From positions 80,048,376 through 80,112,375 of the forward strand of contig CM042160.1 in the NCBI GenBank assembly GCA_023376005.1: a stretch of 64,000 bases of DNA, given 5' to 3'. Source of the DNA: Doryteuthis pealeii. Taxonomy: Eukaryota; Mollusca; Cephalopoda; Myopsida; Loliginidae. The stretch's first letter is position 1. Each line of letters starts with the position of its first letter. The notes below the pieces were generated by a model. It did not search any database. It was not told the DNA's origin and was given only the letters and a program-made list of their open reading frames with translations. Below are positions 1 through 9,639 of this stretch, one piece after another. The translations under genes were made by a program, and so were the position numbers.

Positions 1-156
1 GCCGAAGCGGTGTAAAAAACAAATAGGGTTTAGGGTTGGGTTGGGGTTGGGGTTTAGGGTTAGTTTAATGGAAGATAAATAATTTGGGCAGTTTTTTCAG
101 GAAAAAAAACAGAACCCACAAATTTTGTAATAAAACTTAATTTTAACTAGGGGGGT

Positions 157-189
<33 letters not shown>

Positions 190-270
190 GGGGTTGGATT
201 TATGGAAAAACGCCCTAAGTTGTTTTTGTTTTTTTTTTGGGGGGGGGAGGTCAAGTGATACCGCTTCGGC
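1..270. repeat. telomere-like repeat block bounded by 11-bp inverted repeats
   Basis: Positions 25-63 and 148-198 are runs of TTAGGG, TTTAGGG and TTGGGG units, the animal telomere motif in degenerate form. The block is bounded by an exact 11-bp inverted repeat, GCCGAAGCGGT at 1-11 and ACCGCTTCGGC at 260-270. That suggests an inserted element with terminal inverted repeats, or a hairpin end, rather than a chromosome terminus. The window edge cuts the left side, so a target duplication cannot be tested. Confidence 0.6.
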
Positions 271-561
271 TACGGACCTCAATCGTAGCTGGTGTTTTTT
301 CAGCAGTCTGTGGTTAGTAGTTTTTGAGACAGGAGGCCAGGATGGAACTCTGCAAAGATTACTATTATTTGAATTATCCAGACTATTGTCCTCATCTTCA
401 TTGTTATCTGTAAAAAGTATCGGCCGATGTGCCCTCCGGCCTTCTTCAGGTATTTCTTGTCGGACCCGGGAACCTTCTTGTAATCGGGAGCCATCACGGA
501 ACTTTGAACCTAACCCTTTATTCAGTTCACGGGGGTATCCTGTTCTCATTCCACTAACCAT
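163..561 (-). other. open frame running into telomere-like repeats, doubtful coding
   Basis: A 132-codon minus-strand frame. Its first ~85 residues are mixed and acidic to basic. It then has PPPKKK followed by QKQLRAFF, which fits the PCNA-interacting (PIP) consensus Q-x-x-L-x-x-F-F, and it ends in NP repeats that are simply translated telomere-like DNA. Part of the frame (SLDNSNNSNLCRVPSWP) is echoed at 4690-4812 as SLNNTNNCNLCGVPSWP, so this stretch belongs to a repeat family and may once have coded. No splice sites or upstream exon were established. The PIP match is eight residues and could be chance. Confidence 0.25.
271..385 (-). repeat. dispersed repeat fragment, copy 1 (paired with 4690-4812)
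   Basis: The stretch from TCAATCGTAGCTGG to GAATTATCCAGACT recurs at 4690-4812 with about 80-85% identity by eye. Both copies lie close to a copy of the ~515-bp Helitron-like element, although on opposite sides of it, so the two modules are not one fixed unit. Confidence 0.6.
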
Positions 562-698
562 AGCTGGGGTACAGGTGTTAAACTGTGTTAATTATTATTC
601 TGTGTTACCGCTGCCCCTGACCAGGATTGAACTTGCAGTCTAGAGATAACTGTCATTTAGAACTGTCTTAACCTAACTCCTTTATCTACTAGGCTAGG

Positions 699-976
699 CT
701 TTCAGACGTTTCCAACCCGTCCTTCGGCCACTGGACCGGTGTGTTCAATTAATAGCGTCGGTCCCAGGGGGCTATCCCCCAGGCAATACATGCCCCCTTG
801 GGAGCAGGACTGGGTTTATTGCCCAGCGCCTGAGGCGCCCCCCTTGAGGCGAAATGCCGAAGAGATCGACGCAATTTTTTTCTTTCCCACCCATGAGCTT
901 CGGCTTGTGGGTGGGCCCACGTTAACACGAGGCCTTGTGCCCAGCCCATACAAGTGGGGTATGAGGCAAATACCCC
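699..976. other. GC-rich, hairpin-dense insertion with 16-bp target duplication
   Basis: It is flanked by an exact 16-bp direct repeat, TATCTACTAGGCTAGG, at 683-698 and 977-992. The sister element at 3974-4486 has the site once (TATCTACTAGG at 4113-4123) and no insert, so filled and empty sites are both visible. The insert is far more GC-rich than its surroundings and is packed with inverted repeats: GGGGG/CCCCC near 768-781, CTGGG/CCCAG near 810-825, GCGCC-tga-GGCGC at 826-838, the 886-915 hairpin, and CTTGT/ACAAG near 933-952. It has no poly-A tail and no convincing open frame. The long target duplication suggests retroposition of a structured RNA; identity is unknown. Confidence 0.7.
886..915. 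other. 13-bp stem with C(UUCG)G tetraloop
   Basis: CCCACCCATGAGC pairs with GCTTGTGGGTGGG around TTCG, all 13 positions pairing if G-U is allowed when read as plus-strand RNA. C(UUCG)G is a well-known very stable RNA tetraloop. The G-U pairs favour the plus strand as the transcribed strand. The hairpin sits within the GC-rich insertion. Confidence 0.7.
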
Positions 977-1363
977 TATCTACTAGGCTAGGTGTCCAAT
1001 TAGACAATCCAGTGTGATTTTTTTTCAATTGCAAAAGTTACAATTTATTTTGTAAAAACGGATTTTAATTAGCGTCTTGGCAGGCATGTTGATCGAAATT
1101 GACCGAAAAATCGTTTTAAATGTATCAAAAATAAATTACATGTGTAATATTATTTTGCTTTTTTACTGATGCTCATTATGTTACTACTTTTCGACTTAGA
1201 CAAAAATTTGACCTTAAATAATCGGTTTGATAAATTTTAGTTCGTTTTTAAAATGAAAAGCAGACGATATTTTGGCAGATCCTACTCTTTTCCCTAATCT
1301 CAGTCATCTAGCGAAAGCTTAATGGGTGACCTAACGGGTCACGTTTTGTCTAGGATATATCTA

Positions 1364-1364
<1 letters not shown>

Positions 1365-1411
<47 letters not shown>
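1365..1411. repeat. (TA)n microsatellite
   Basis: Uninterrupted TA dinucleotides directly after the 3' end of the Helitron-like copy; the second copy also abuts a (TA)n tract, consistent with insertion at A/T-rich sites. Confidence 0.95.
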
Positions 1412-1413
<2 letters not shown>

Positions 1414-1904
1414 AATGTCCGCGAGATATTTGAGTAAAATAAAATAAATGTTCTATTTTGGTAAAATATTAAAAACACAAGGAGAATAATTCCGCTTTTT
1501 AGCTGAGCAAACAAATCAGAGCTCGAAATCGATGTGAAAATTTAAAACAAATAAGAAATTCGTTTATTACAAAATGTTTAGTTTTCTGTCTGGCTTTGGC
1601 GTTACATTATTGATAAGTAGCCTATGGATTATGTACGGTAGTGTAGAAATGAAAAGCAATGGTAATTATGAATCATTGAAAGACCGTAAAGTGATTGACA
1701 GGACTTAACCTTTTACTAACCCTGTAGACATCCCGAAACTTGAAGTCTACTTAGTATAAAAATTCCCCAAATAAAAAAGGCTTTTCTCAGCCTCATTTTC
1801 ACAGTTTGTTCTATAAACTATGCAAAAATATTCTAATACCGAATGTTCTTTTCAAGATTTATATTTTAAAAATTGCGACACATACTCATGTGTATGTGTG
1901 TGCG
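1412..1904. other. AT-rich intergenic, no gene seen
   Basis: No open frame of note, no tRNA-like box and no clear inverted repeat. Nothing supported here. Confidence 0.6.
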
Positions 1905-2045
1905 TAGGTATTTACTCATCTCGTTCGCCATGAGTAGGATGTGACGTCTCGGGTATGGGGCATCTATCGAGGATCGAACTAGCTATTCAGTAGTAATGGA
2001 TCTACAAGATCCATTACACCTCAATTAGATGCCCTTGTGTATGTT
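1905..2045 (-). repeat. tRNA-like repeat fragment
   Basis: The minus strand reads a box-B/T-loop-like AGTTCGATCCTCG followed by GATGCCCC. The same pattern (GGGGCATCTGATGAGGATCC on the plus strand) occurs inside the Helentron-like units near 10390 and 10770, so this is a dispersed repeat and not a functional tRNA gene. Confidence 0.45.
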
Positions 2046-2146
2046 TGTACGTGTGATGACTGTCCACACTGGAGAGTTACCATTAATGTGTTTTGATGTA
2101 CCTTTTAATAACTACAAATATTTTGAAGGAAATATAAAATTTATAA

Positions 2147-2350
2147 ACTTGTTGGGTTAGTAAACGAAGTCTGAGGGACGTAAGTCCAAAATGAGTTATC
2201 TTCCCTTGCTGTATTTCGTTCGCCGCCGATAGGAACTACGATTTCCTAGCCTCTTTTCACTCAGGCCGTCAACGTGTGAAGATGGTCTTGGCAGCTGCCA
2301 CCTTAAACCTTAGGTTAGGGGTTTTACCCCCTACCTACCAGCTACCAGTA
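2147..2350 (+). repeat. dispersed repeat, inverted relative to 8515-8775
   Basis: GTTGGGTTAGTAAACG to CTTCCCTTGCTG matches the reverse complement of 8708-8772, and the outer part (TAGGTTAGGGG with TTTACCCC) matches the other end. Divergence is substantial. No coding sequence. Confidence 0.5.
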
Positions 2351-2399
2351 AGTGACATTCTCAACGACGTGAGTCGTACGCATATTTCCTTTTATAGAA

Positions 2400-3287
2400 C
2401 GTATATGTATTCTGAATATATAGAACGTTTATAGAACGTATATGTATTGTGTATATCTCTGTCATGTAAATGTATCTCCGTCACTTACGGAATAAATATT
2501 GTTATCTTTTACGCCTTTGTCGGAATGGTTTCTATGTATACTCATGTACCCACGTTGGGAGGTTACTTTAAGCCTTCTTCATGTTATAAACTTATTCTTT
2601 TCCATTGTTTCTTTTTTTCTCTTTCTCCTTTGATGCAATCATTTACAATTACGATTGATTGATTTTAATGGCATGTCAACTCGTCTAGGATTATTTCAAG
2701 CTAAAAGGTTAGGGAATAGTTTTCCTTGTACATTTATATTCACATTTTTTGTGTAGTTGTTTTTTAAGGGGTTTCTTGTGTACAGTTATATAAGATCAAG
2801 TATTCCTATCTAATACAAATAATGTGCGCATAGTTATATGTATTTCTGTCTAATACTAATAATTTATACACAATTATATGGTTTCAAGTAATTGCATCTA
2901 TTTGATAATAGTTATTTGTTTGCACACAGTTATATGGTTTCGAGTAACTAATAATAATCCTCAGTAAATAATTATAGCTTCAATAATTATACTTAATACA
3001 ACTAATTCAAAATTAGATGTCATCAAGCATTGCTATCTAATAAAATATTTTACACACAGTTTTATGATTTCATATCTATCTAATAATAGTTATTTGTTGG
3101 CACCCAATTATATGATTTCCAGAGGATAATAATAATCCTTAGTAAAATAAAAATATCACTTACCTGAAAACTGACTTCACCGAACATCATTATGCCGAAA
3201 TATTTGTTTCACCGAATGATTGTTTCTCAGTAAGGCGAATTCAAAGAAAGATAACTTATATATGAATCGGATTTTTTTCATTCTGTA
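2400..3287. other. AT-rich intergenic with short direct repeats
   Basis: Phrases such as CAGTTATATGGTTTC and AATAATAGTTATTTG recur four to five times between 2780 and 3115 with ~100-bp spacing, a decayed low-copy tandem region. No supported gene; the small open frame at 2447-2662 has no recognisable domain. Confidence 0.5.
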
Positions 3288-3911
3288 TCATTTTAAACCG
3301 GCTAATTCAATGTTCGTAAATAGTATTTGTTTGTGTGAGGAGTGTGGGTGTAGTCTTGTGCCAGACACGGTATTTGATGAGATGGACTTAGTTCCGTGAT
3401 TATCAGATGTGTTTCCGGTTAGTTGCTCTGTCAATGCGTCCTGCACCCACACTGTGTTGTTAATCTGTAGAACTGGGATCGGCCCTATTCTATTACGTGG
3501 ATTATTGATATCAATACCATACATTCTGGACAGTGTTCTTTGGGTGTGCTGACAACACGGAAACCTAGTTGAACTGTAATGGGGTATAGCGTGTTTCTCT
3601 CATTGTGGCTTCGTTCAGCTTTTGTAGGTCTAAAATACGTCGAGGGGAACCTTCTTTCTTGGGTGCCACTACCATTCTCGAACATTGATTATACTCAGGT
3701 CAATATTCCAGTCGATGTCCTCCTTCACTTTTCTTCTTCCAGTGTTGAGGCATTGGTATTGGTATATGGAGTGCCACCAGTGTCGCCTCTGGGGGTGAAA
3801 GTGATTTCCATTTGCCTTTAATAGTTTATAACTCTTAGTGTGCTCATTTAAGTAAGTCCTGGATTTCTTGTCTACTAGAACAGGTTCGAGCTCCTGTATC
3901 TGCTTATTCAA
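3288..3911 (-). pseudogene. Ty3/gypsy reverse transcriptase remnant
   Basis: Read on the minus strand, frames broken by stops and shifts carry the N-terminal reverse transcriptase signature of Ty3/gypsy elements: DIDWNIDLSII (about 3685-3720), then CSRMVVAPKKEGSPRR and LDLQKLNEATMRETRYTP (about 3575-3675), corresponding to the family pattern WCSRMV-x-PKK-x-G-x-PRR-x-x-DLQKLN. A stop follows QFN, after which traces continue in another frame. Upstream, YKLLKANGNHFH..RRH resembles the basic tail usually found at the end of gypsy pol, so the copy may be rearranged. No catalytic YxDD motif was found, so it is inactive. It may belong to the same family as the gag-protease remnant at 14390-15224. 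Confidence 0.75.
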
Positions 3912-3973
3912 GGATGTGGGGAGTCACTGTTATCATTTTTACTGAGTGATTCATGCTTCCTGTGTAAAACTGT

Positions 3974-4485
3974 TCTCATTCCACTAACCATAGCTGGGGT
4001 ACAGGTGTTAAGCTGTGTTAATTATTATTCTATGTTACTGCTACCCCTGACCAGGATTGAACCTGCAGTCTAGAGATAACTGGCATTTAGAACTGTCTTA
4101 ATCTAACTCCTTTATCTACTAGGATATGTGTTCAATTGGACAATCCAGTGTGAATTTTTTTCAATTGCAAAAGTTACAATTTATTTTGTAAAAACGGATT
4201 TTAAGTAGCCTCTTGGCAGGCATCTTGATTGAAATTGACGAAAAAAAAACATTTTGAATATATTAAAAATAAATTATGTGTGTAATATTATTTTGCTTTT
4301 TTACTGATGCTCATTATGTTACTACTTTTCGACTTAGACAAAAATTTGACCTTAAATAATCAATTTAATAAATTTTAGTTCGTTTTTAAAAATGAAAAGC
4401 AGACGATATTTTGGCAGATCCTACTCTTTTCCCTAATCATCTAGCGAGAGCTTTATGGGTGACCTAACGGGTCACGTTTTGTCTA

Positions 4486-4486
<1 letters not shown>
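3974..4486 (+). mobile_element. non-autonomous Helitron-like element, copy 2 (uninterrupted)
   Basis: Same ends and internal sequence as 544-1353 without the GC-rich insert. Its 3' stem GTGACC/GGTCAC (about 4459-4475) is followed by CTAG at 4483-4486 and then T, fitting insertion between A and T. It supplies the empty site that proves the 699-976 insertion. Confidence 0.65.

Positions 4487-4523
<37 letters not shown>
4487..4523. repeat. (TA)n microsatellite
   Basis: TA dinucleotides between the Helitron-like copy 2 and the MITE beginning at 4524. Confidence 0.95.
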
Positions 4524-4527
<4 letters not shown>

Positions 4528-4661
4528 AGAAAGGTAGACAAACACGGGATGTTGTAGAATGGATGTTTATTGTAGGTAGTGATGTCACTACCTACAATGA
4601 TATCGCTACCTACTATAAACATCCATTTTCTACAACATTCTGTGTCTACTTTTCTCTACAT
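4524..4661. mobile_element. fold-back MITE
   Basis: The left arm (GAGAAAGGTAGACA, GATGTTGTAGAATGGATGTTT) is mirrored by AAACATCCATTTTCTACAAC and TGTCTACTTTTCTC. At the centre, ATTGTAGGTAGTGA meets TCACTACCTACAAT as a perfect palindrome. The element is ~138 bp with TA-rich flanks. It is non-coding; the superfamily is not decided because the target duplication is lost in the TA tract. Confidence 0.7.
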
Positions 4662-4689
4662 ACTGTCGGAATTATTTCTCCCATATATA

Positions 4690-4812
4690 TACTTCAATCG
4701 TAGCTGGTATTTTTGTTTTTTTGTTTTTTCAGCAGTCACCGGCATGCAGGTTTTGAGACAAGAGGCCAGGACGGAACTCCGCAAAGATTACAATTATTTG
4801 TATTATTCAGAC
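4690..4812 (-). repeat. dispersed repeat fragment, copy 2 (paired with 271-385)
   Basis: It matches 271-385, including a residual minus-strand frame SLNNTNNCNLCGVPSWP that ends in a stop where copy 1 stays open. Confidence 0.6.
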
Positions 4813-4861
4813 TGTAATATCGGAGTGGTATATATTTGATTGATACTATTTTCTGCACAAA

Positions 4862-5460
4862 TAAAAAGACTAAAGACAGAGTTTATGTTTTTAAAGCCAT
4901 ACGTAATTAAAAACAACCTTAATCCCCTAAAACCGTAGCCCAATTCGCAAAATGTTAATTCATAGACTGTAGTTAAACTGTCATTGGGTACCAGCAAAAA
5001 ATTTTCCGTTTTAATTTTCCAACCTAAATCAGAAGTCAGCCCTACATTCTATGAATTAACATTTTGCAAATTGGGTTACGGTTTTAGGGGATTAAGGTTG
5101 TTTTTAATTACGTATTGCTTTAAAAAAATAAACAACAAAAAACCCAAATTACTATACATTTAATTAACCATTGAAATTAATTATTGAATCTATTATTGAG
5201 ACAGTTGTTTGTGTTAGTATTGCAATGTATAATTTCAATTAAACTTAGTTTAAAAAATATTTTTCAACATTAAATGTATAGTAATTTGTGTTTTTTGTTG
5301 TTTATTTTTTTAAGCAATACGTAATTAAAAACAACCTTAATCCCATAAAACCGTAACCAAATTCGCAAAATGTTAATTCATAGACTGCAGTTAAACTGTC
5401 ATTTGGTACCAGCAAAAAACTTTCCGTTTTAATTTTACCGACCTAAATCAGAAGTCAGTC
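4862..5460. repeat. three copies of one module in alternating orientation
   Basis: A module (TACGTAATTAAAAACAACC through AATGTTAATTCATAGACTG to AACCTAAATCAGAAGTCAG) occurs forward at ~4898-5040, reversed and shortened at ~5048-5130, and forward again at ~5317-5458. Between the last two, AACAACAAAAAACCCAAATT and its mirror AATTTGTGTTTTTTGTTGTT (~5131 and ~5283) bound a 170-bp interior. It looks like a fold-back element inserted in or next to a copy of itself. Confidence 0.6.
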
Positions 5461-5686
5461 TAGTTTGTTTTAGTTAAAAGCCCGAAGAAAACTTTCACTT
5501 AAACGGTGGGGGTAATCAATGTTTGCTCATTTGAATTCCATAATATTTAAATATGTAACTATTTTTTTTTACCCAACATGAAATATTTTTTAAAGAAAGT
5601 TTAATAATCATGTTAAACCAGACATGTATTCCGAATTTGACTCTATAAATTAATAATTAAAGTAATTTAAAAAAATCTATTTTAAA

Positions 5687-5750
5687 GCATGATTTCAATT
5701 TTAGTTAAGCTCAACATAAATTTTACGCTCAACTAAAATTGAAATCATGC
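5687..5750. repeat. 24-bp arm hairpin
   Basis: GCATGATTTCAATTTTAGTT at 5687 is mirrored at 5727-5750 with a 16-base loop and one mismatch. It is isolated and its function is unknown. Confidence 0.7.
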
Positions 5751-7107
5751 CGTAAAAAGATACTTTTGTTTTGTTTTATTAAAACAAAGCAAAATTTATT
5801 CTCTGTGGTCTGGAGAAAAGGAGGGGCGAATCTACCGAGAGTTAGGAGGTGTTAGGAGGGGGTTTGAGTGCTGATTTTTTAGTAATAAAACTATTACATG
5901 CTGTGAGCTCTACCAATCCTCTTAACTGACATATAGGGGGGAAGAAGAGAATCGTGTATAATATTAGACAGGGATTGGTCTGTTGTTGACTTAATTGCTA
6001 ATTACGGCTAATTAAAACCAATTAAACTGGGGTTTTTTCCCAAATAATGAGTAGCCCTAAAACCAAGGAATAACTAAGTATAAATATTGTGTCCATAACA
6101 TAAATAGAAAAAATCCTTTAGGAAATGAAAGTTGATCATCTCAGCTTTAGTATAATAATAGATATATATGTCATCATCATTATGTCGCGCAGTTAGTACG
6201 GATATCCATGACAATCTCTCGCCAACCTTCCCTATCATTCATTTTCCCAGGGAGGTCCTCTGCACAGCATCCAGCATCTTTGCATAGTTGGTCAATGTAG
6301 GTCCTTGATGGGCGGCATCAAAAGATGATATAGATGTCCGTGTGTTGGCTTCCACAGGAGAACGTCGCTTATTTTCGTTTTGATTGTGGAAGTTGCATGG
6401 ATGAATCTAATCTTATTCAATATTTTATAATACGATACAAACATGTATATTCACAGTCATTTTAAAACTTTGTTGCAATATCACTGTAAAGAGTCAGTGT
6501 ATTGATGTAATTTGAAATCATTTTAAATATCATATCAAACAGATCTATTTGATTTATAGATGGAATCCTAACAGGTGTGACAACTCTGGGTCAGAATGAA
6601 ACAAAGAATAATACGAACAAAGGGATTACTCTAAATTGCAGTTCAATATTATACACAAAATGCCATCTATAAGAGAACATAGTGAGATTAAGTTCATATC
6701 TTATAACACAATTTAACATTGGTTACTTTCAATTTGGTTAGAAATCAATTTTGTCATTCACAAAGAAGACAATTCGATTGATTAGAAAACGTTTTCTTCC
6801 GTCCCGCCAACGTTTTGATCCGATCACATTTATCGATAAAATGAATATTTGATCTAAGCAAGTGGTCTAAAAACAAAAGTATACACAATGTTTATTGATT
6901 ACATAAAAAGGATTGGAACAAAAACAATAGATATAGTTTACCAGGTAAGTAATCAATTTATATAAACATTTGTCCTAAGAAAGAAAGGTAGAAATTAGAA
7001 AAGGAGAAAGAAAGAAAGAAATTACTAATTGAGTTCAATATAATCAATGATATCAATAAAGACTTTCAGGTTCATTCTAATGCGATGGGGGAGGGATGAA
7101 GTGTTGT

Positions 7108-7148
<41 letters not shown>

Positions 7149-7566
7149 GTTTTGGTATTGAAAATTATGAATGCAATGTTGTTGATGGTGGTGGTGGCGA
7201 TGGAGGTGGTGATTTTAATTGAAAAATTGATTGGTGGGGGCGGGACGAACTTTGTTACTGTTGTTATTGTTATTCTTGATGAAGATGATGATGATGATGA
7301 TTCAATATCAAAAGATGATGTTGATAATCAAGAAAATCTTTATATTGTTGATGAGTTTCACAAAATGAAAATAAAGACGATAAAGAAACTAAAATGAGAA
7401 TCAGAAAAAGATGAGACGGATAAGGAAAAACGATATCGGTGAAAAGTTCAGTAATGTTTATAAAAAGAAGATTTAAAAAAAGATGAGAAAAATTGTTGTT
7501 ATTATCATTTCAAATATCATCCATTTTTAACAACAACAACAAAAAAATGTTTGTAATGTACTTTAC
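5751..7566. other. AT-rich intergenic or intronic DNA, no gene supported
   Basis: It contains a more GC-balanced patch at ~6170-6370 (TCATTATGTCGCGCAGTTAG..CTCTCGCCAACC) that reads like a dispersed repeat tail but was not matched elsewhere in the window, and ATG microsatellites. If the PAN exon's gene continues on the minus strand, this stretch is its first coding intron. Confidence 0.5.
7109..7147. repeat. (GAT)n microsatellite
   Basis: About 13 perfect GAT units, with a second short GAT run at 7279-7300. The open frame that spans them on the plus strand (7047-7397) is a poly-Met artefact. Confidence 0.95.
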
Positions 7567-7900
7567 CTTCATTGAATTCATAATAAGTTAACTGATTTGC
7601 ATATTTCGTTTTGTCGACGGTAACTTTGTCCAAGAGTGAATGAAACATCTGGCAAGTGCCATTATCTATTCTCCAAACTTGACAGAATTCTTCATTCTTG
7701 CAGCTTAACGCACATTCCACTTTTGATTCGGTTTTGAAACTTTTGAACGTCGCTTGAGATCCATTCACCAAGAAAACATTGTAACCATTCATTAACAACT
7801 TATAAAATCCTTCAAGACATTTCAATCCTTGCACAGAACTGGAAGCGACGAGAAGGACAAATAACAATTTCCATATCCATAAAATAGAAGTGGCTTTCAT
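7567..7900 (-). CDS. secreted PAN/apple-like protein, first coding exon
   Basis: The ATG at 7900-7898 opens MKATSILWIWKLLFVLLVASS, a classic signal peptide with a hydrophobic core at about residues 6-20 and a likely cleavage after the SSVQG region. The mature part has Cys at KCLEGFYK and then VECALSC, EEFC and NGTC spacing, which fits the PAN/apple fold (central C-x3-C and C-x(n)-C pairs) seen in many animal extracellular proteins, often next to lectin or EGF domains. The frame stays open past 7567, but GAAG|GTAAAG at 7570-7561 is a strong 5' splice site, placing the exon end at 7567. A TTATTTATAG acceptor lies just upstream of the start (~7924-7933 on the minus strand), so a 5' UTR intron is possible. 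Downstream exons were not found in the window, so domain architecture and role are unknown. Confidence 0.7.
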
Positions 7901-7933
7901 TGTCAGTTCCGTATTCAGGTATCTATAAATAAA

Positions 7934-8514
7934 TCAGTAAAGTTATTACCACTCTAATGTTATTATTAAGCGCTAATAGATAGAATCCTATTTGGAGTAG
8001 CTTCATTTAACATCTGTTTTATTTATTATATAAATCAATTAGGTTGTCTTGCAAAAAAAACGAGTTTTGATAAGCATGTGTAACTAGACCAATCAACAAT
8101 GTCGCAAGTTAATTTCTTATGATTTTATTCATTATTTTGATTTTTGGACTATTGTTCTCATCTTTATTGTGAAATATAAATATTAAAGAATATTTAGTCT
8201 ATGTGATATCAGCACAACATTCAAGAATGGCTCAATTCTTCGTATAGACCCCACCCCCCGAGTCAAGCACCCAACAGAATACAAAATGACCAAGAATTGT
8301 GTATATTTCATCCCATGCAGATGTAGCAAAGTATACAAAGGCCTATAAGATATAAAGTTCTTATATTAAAGTTGGAACGCTTAGAGTAACCTTCCAACAT
8401 GTCTACATGTGTGCACATGAAATATTCCGACAAAGTTATAAGATGATAACAGACTTTATTCCGTGAGCGACAGAGAAATAGATTCAAGACAAATATATAA
8501 ACATGCATAAAGAA
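7934..8514. other. AT-rich, no gene seen
   Basis: It would hold the promoter and any 5' UTR exon of the minus-strand PAN-like gene, but no TATA box or initiator could be chosen with confidence. Confidence 0.4.
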
Positions 8515-8775
8515 AGTAGGTGTAGGACTTGCGTCTTAAGGAATGTCACTTACTCATGGCTGGTTGGGGGGCAAAACACCTCACTTAAGGGACAGAGGCG
8601 TTACGCGCCTACACCATGTGAAGTCGTTGCTGGCTCGAGAGAAAAAGGAATTCAGAATTCCCGGACTGTTGCCTAAATACTCTCGCCACCTATCAGTGAA
8701 CAACTGCAGCAAGGGAACATAACCCATTTGGACTCATGTCCACCCGGAATTACCATTTTACTGACCCAACACTAA
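8515..8775 (-). repeat. dispersed repeat, inverted relative to 2147-2350
   Basis: CAGCAAGGGAACATAACCC and TACTGACCCAAC at 8708-8770 mirror the start of the 2147 copy. The interior includes short palindromes (GGCGTTACGCGCC near 8588; GAATTCAGAATTC near 8649). Confidence 0.5.
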
Positions 8776-8907
8776 AAGTAAGCCCAGGAGAATACCGGAA
8801 AGCAGTGGCATGTTGGGAAATTGAAAAGTCAGATATAGCTGACTATAATGTTGAGTAGAGCAGAAATAAATTCAACGGTGTCGAACTCGAGAGCCTTCAT
8901 GTCGGAA

Positions 8908-9176
8908 TTGCCTGGTTAGCTCAGTCGGTAGAGCGTTGGGCTAGAAACCACAAGGTTCCTAGTTCGATACCGGCCCTCGCCAACTCAGCGTATGAGTAGC
9001 ACAGGGGATCTGTGCGGTAAAGTAAGGAGCTGATGATAGGTGTGGCGCTCCACTTCTGACGCAAAAACAATATCCTTGGTCTAGCGCTAGTGAAAAGGTG
9101 ATAGACTCCCTCGCTGATTGGCTGATACCGACATTAGGCCGCCCCGATGACTTTACTTACTTTACTTTACTTATAT
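8908..9176 (+). mobile_element. tRNA-derived SINE, most complete copy
   Basis: The head is tRNA-like, with box A in GGTTAGCTCAGTCGGTAGAG (8915-8934) and box B in AGTTCGATACC (~8961-8971), the internal RNA polymerase III promoter. A ~170-bp tRNA-unrelated body follows (AGCGTATGAGTAGCACAGG to CTGATACCGACATTAGGCCG), then a short-repeat tail of CTTTA units. The anticodon arm is distorted and no acceptor stem closes, so it is a SINE and not a tRNA gene. Relatives occur at 9640, 13722, 31681, 33811 and 54414. Confidence 0.85.
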
Positions 9177-9386
9177 TCATGCTATGAGTTGAATTAACTA
9201 TGCATCCTCAACTCATGATTTTCTTCTTTTTTTCTTTCTTTCTTTCTTTCTTGTGTTGTTTAACCTTTTATTTTTAATTCATTCTTATAAACATGATGGT
9301 AATAACAATTGTTTGTCATCCATGAATTTTATATTTATAAATGTTGGCAACAAAAGAAACATAAAGAAAAATCATAACAAGATTCC

Positions 9387-9633
9387 TGATAAATTCATCG
9401 CCTGTAAATTCATCTTATTGTAAATGTTTCGCCTGTCAATTCAACGCATGGTAAATTTATCGGATCAGATTAATTGCTCTTATGATGTAGGGTTTCTCTA
9501 ACCCTAAACCCTTTAGATCATTTAATTAAATTGTTAAAACCAATGATAAAAATTCTAAAATTAGCTACGAATAATTTACATGCGATAAATTTACCAAACG
9601 ATGAATTTATTGCACGATGAATTTACAGGACAC
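9387..9633. mobile_element. inverted-repeat element (MITE-like)
   Basis: GATAAATTCATCGCCTGTAA at the left is mirrored by GATGAATTTATTGCACGATG and ATTTACAGG at the right. The interior includes TAACCCTAAACCC, a telomere-like patch. It has no coding capacity. Confidence 0.5.
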
Positions 9634-9639
9634 GTCGTA

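Larger units (their letters stand above)
544..1353 (+). mobile_element. non-autonomous Helitron-like element, copy 1, split by an insertion
   Basis: This matches 3974-4486 end to end once a 294-bp insertion near its middle is removed (516 against 513 bp). It begins TC. Its 3' end has a stem GTGACC-taacg-GGTCAC (1326-1342), seven bases, then CTAG (1350-1353): the hairpin-then-CTRR terminus of Helitrons. No coding capacity is seen. On the minus strand around 610-695 there is a tRNA-like stretch with a box-B-like GTTCAATCC, so a tRNA-derived SINE piece may be built in. The family call rests on the 3' terminus and two shared ends; no Rep/helicase is present. Confidence 0.65.

Noticed and set aside
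1..200. True chromosome end
   Set aside because: Telomere-like units are degenerate, short and interrupted, and enclosed by an inverted repeat, so they are interstitial.
739..1017. 92-residue frame in the GC-rich insertion
   Set aside because: The inserted block is built of inverted repeats, and the frame crosses its border into the Helitron-like host; no coding signature.
7047..7397. 116-residue frame with poly-Met and poly-Asp runs
   Set aside because: It is the translation of GAT microsatellites; no domain or splice support.
8911..8980. A tRNA gene on the plus strand
   Set aside because: Box A and box B are present, but stems do not close and a SINE body and tail follow, with five related copies.
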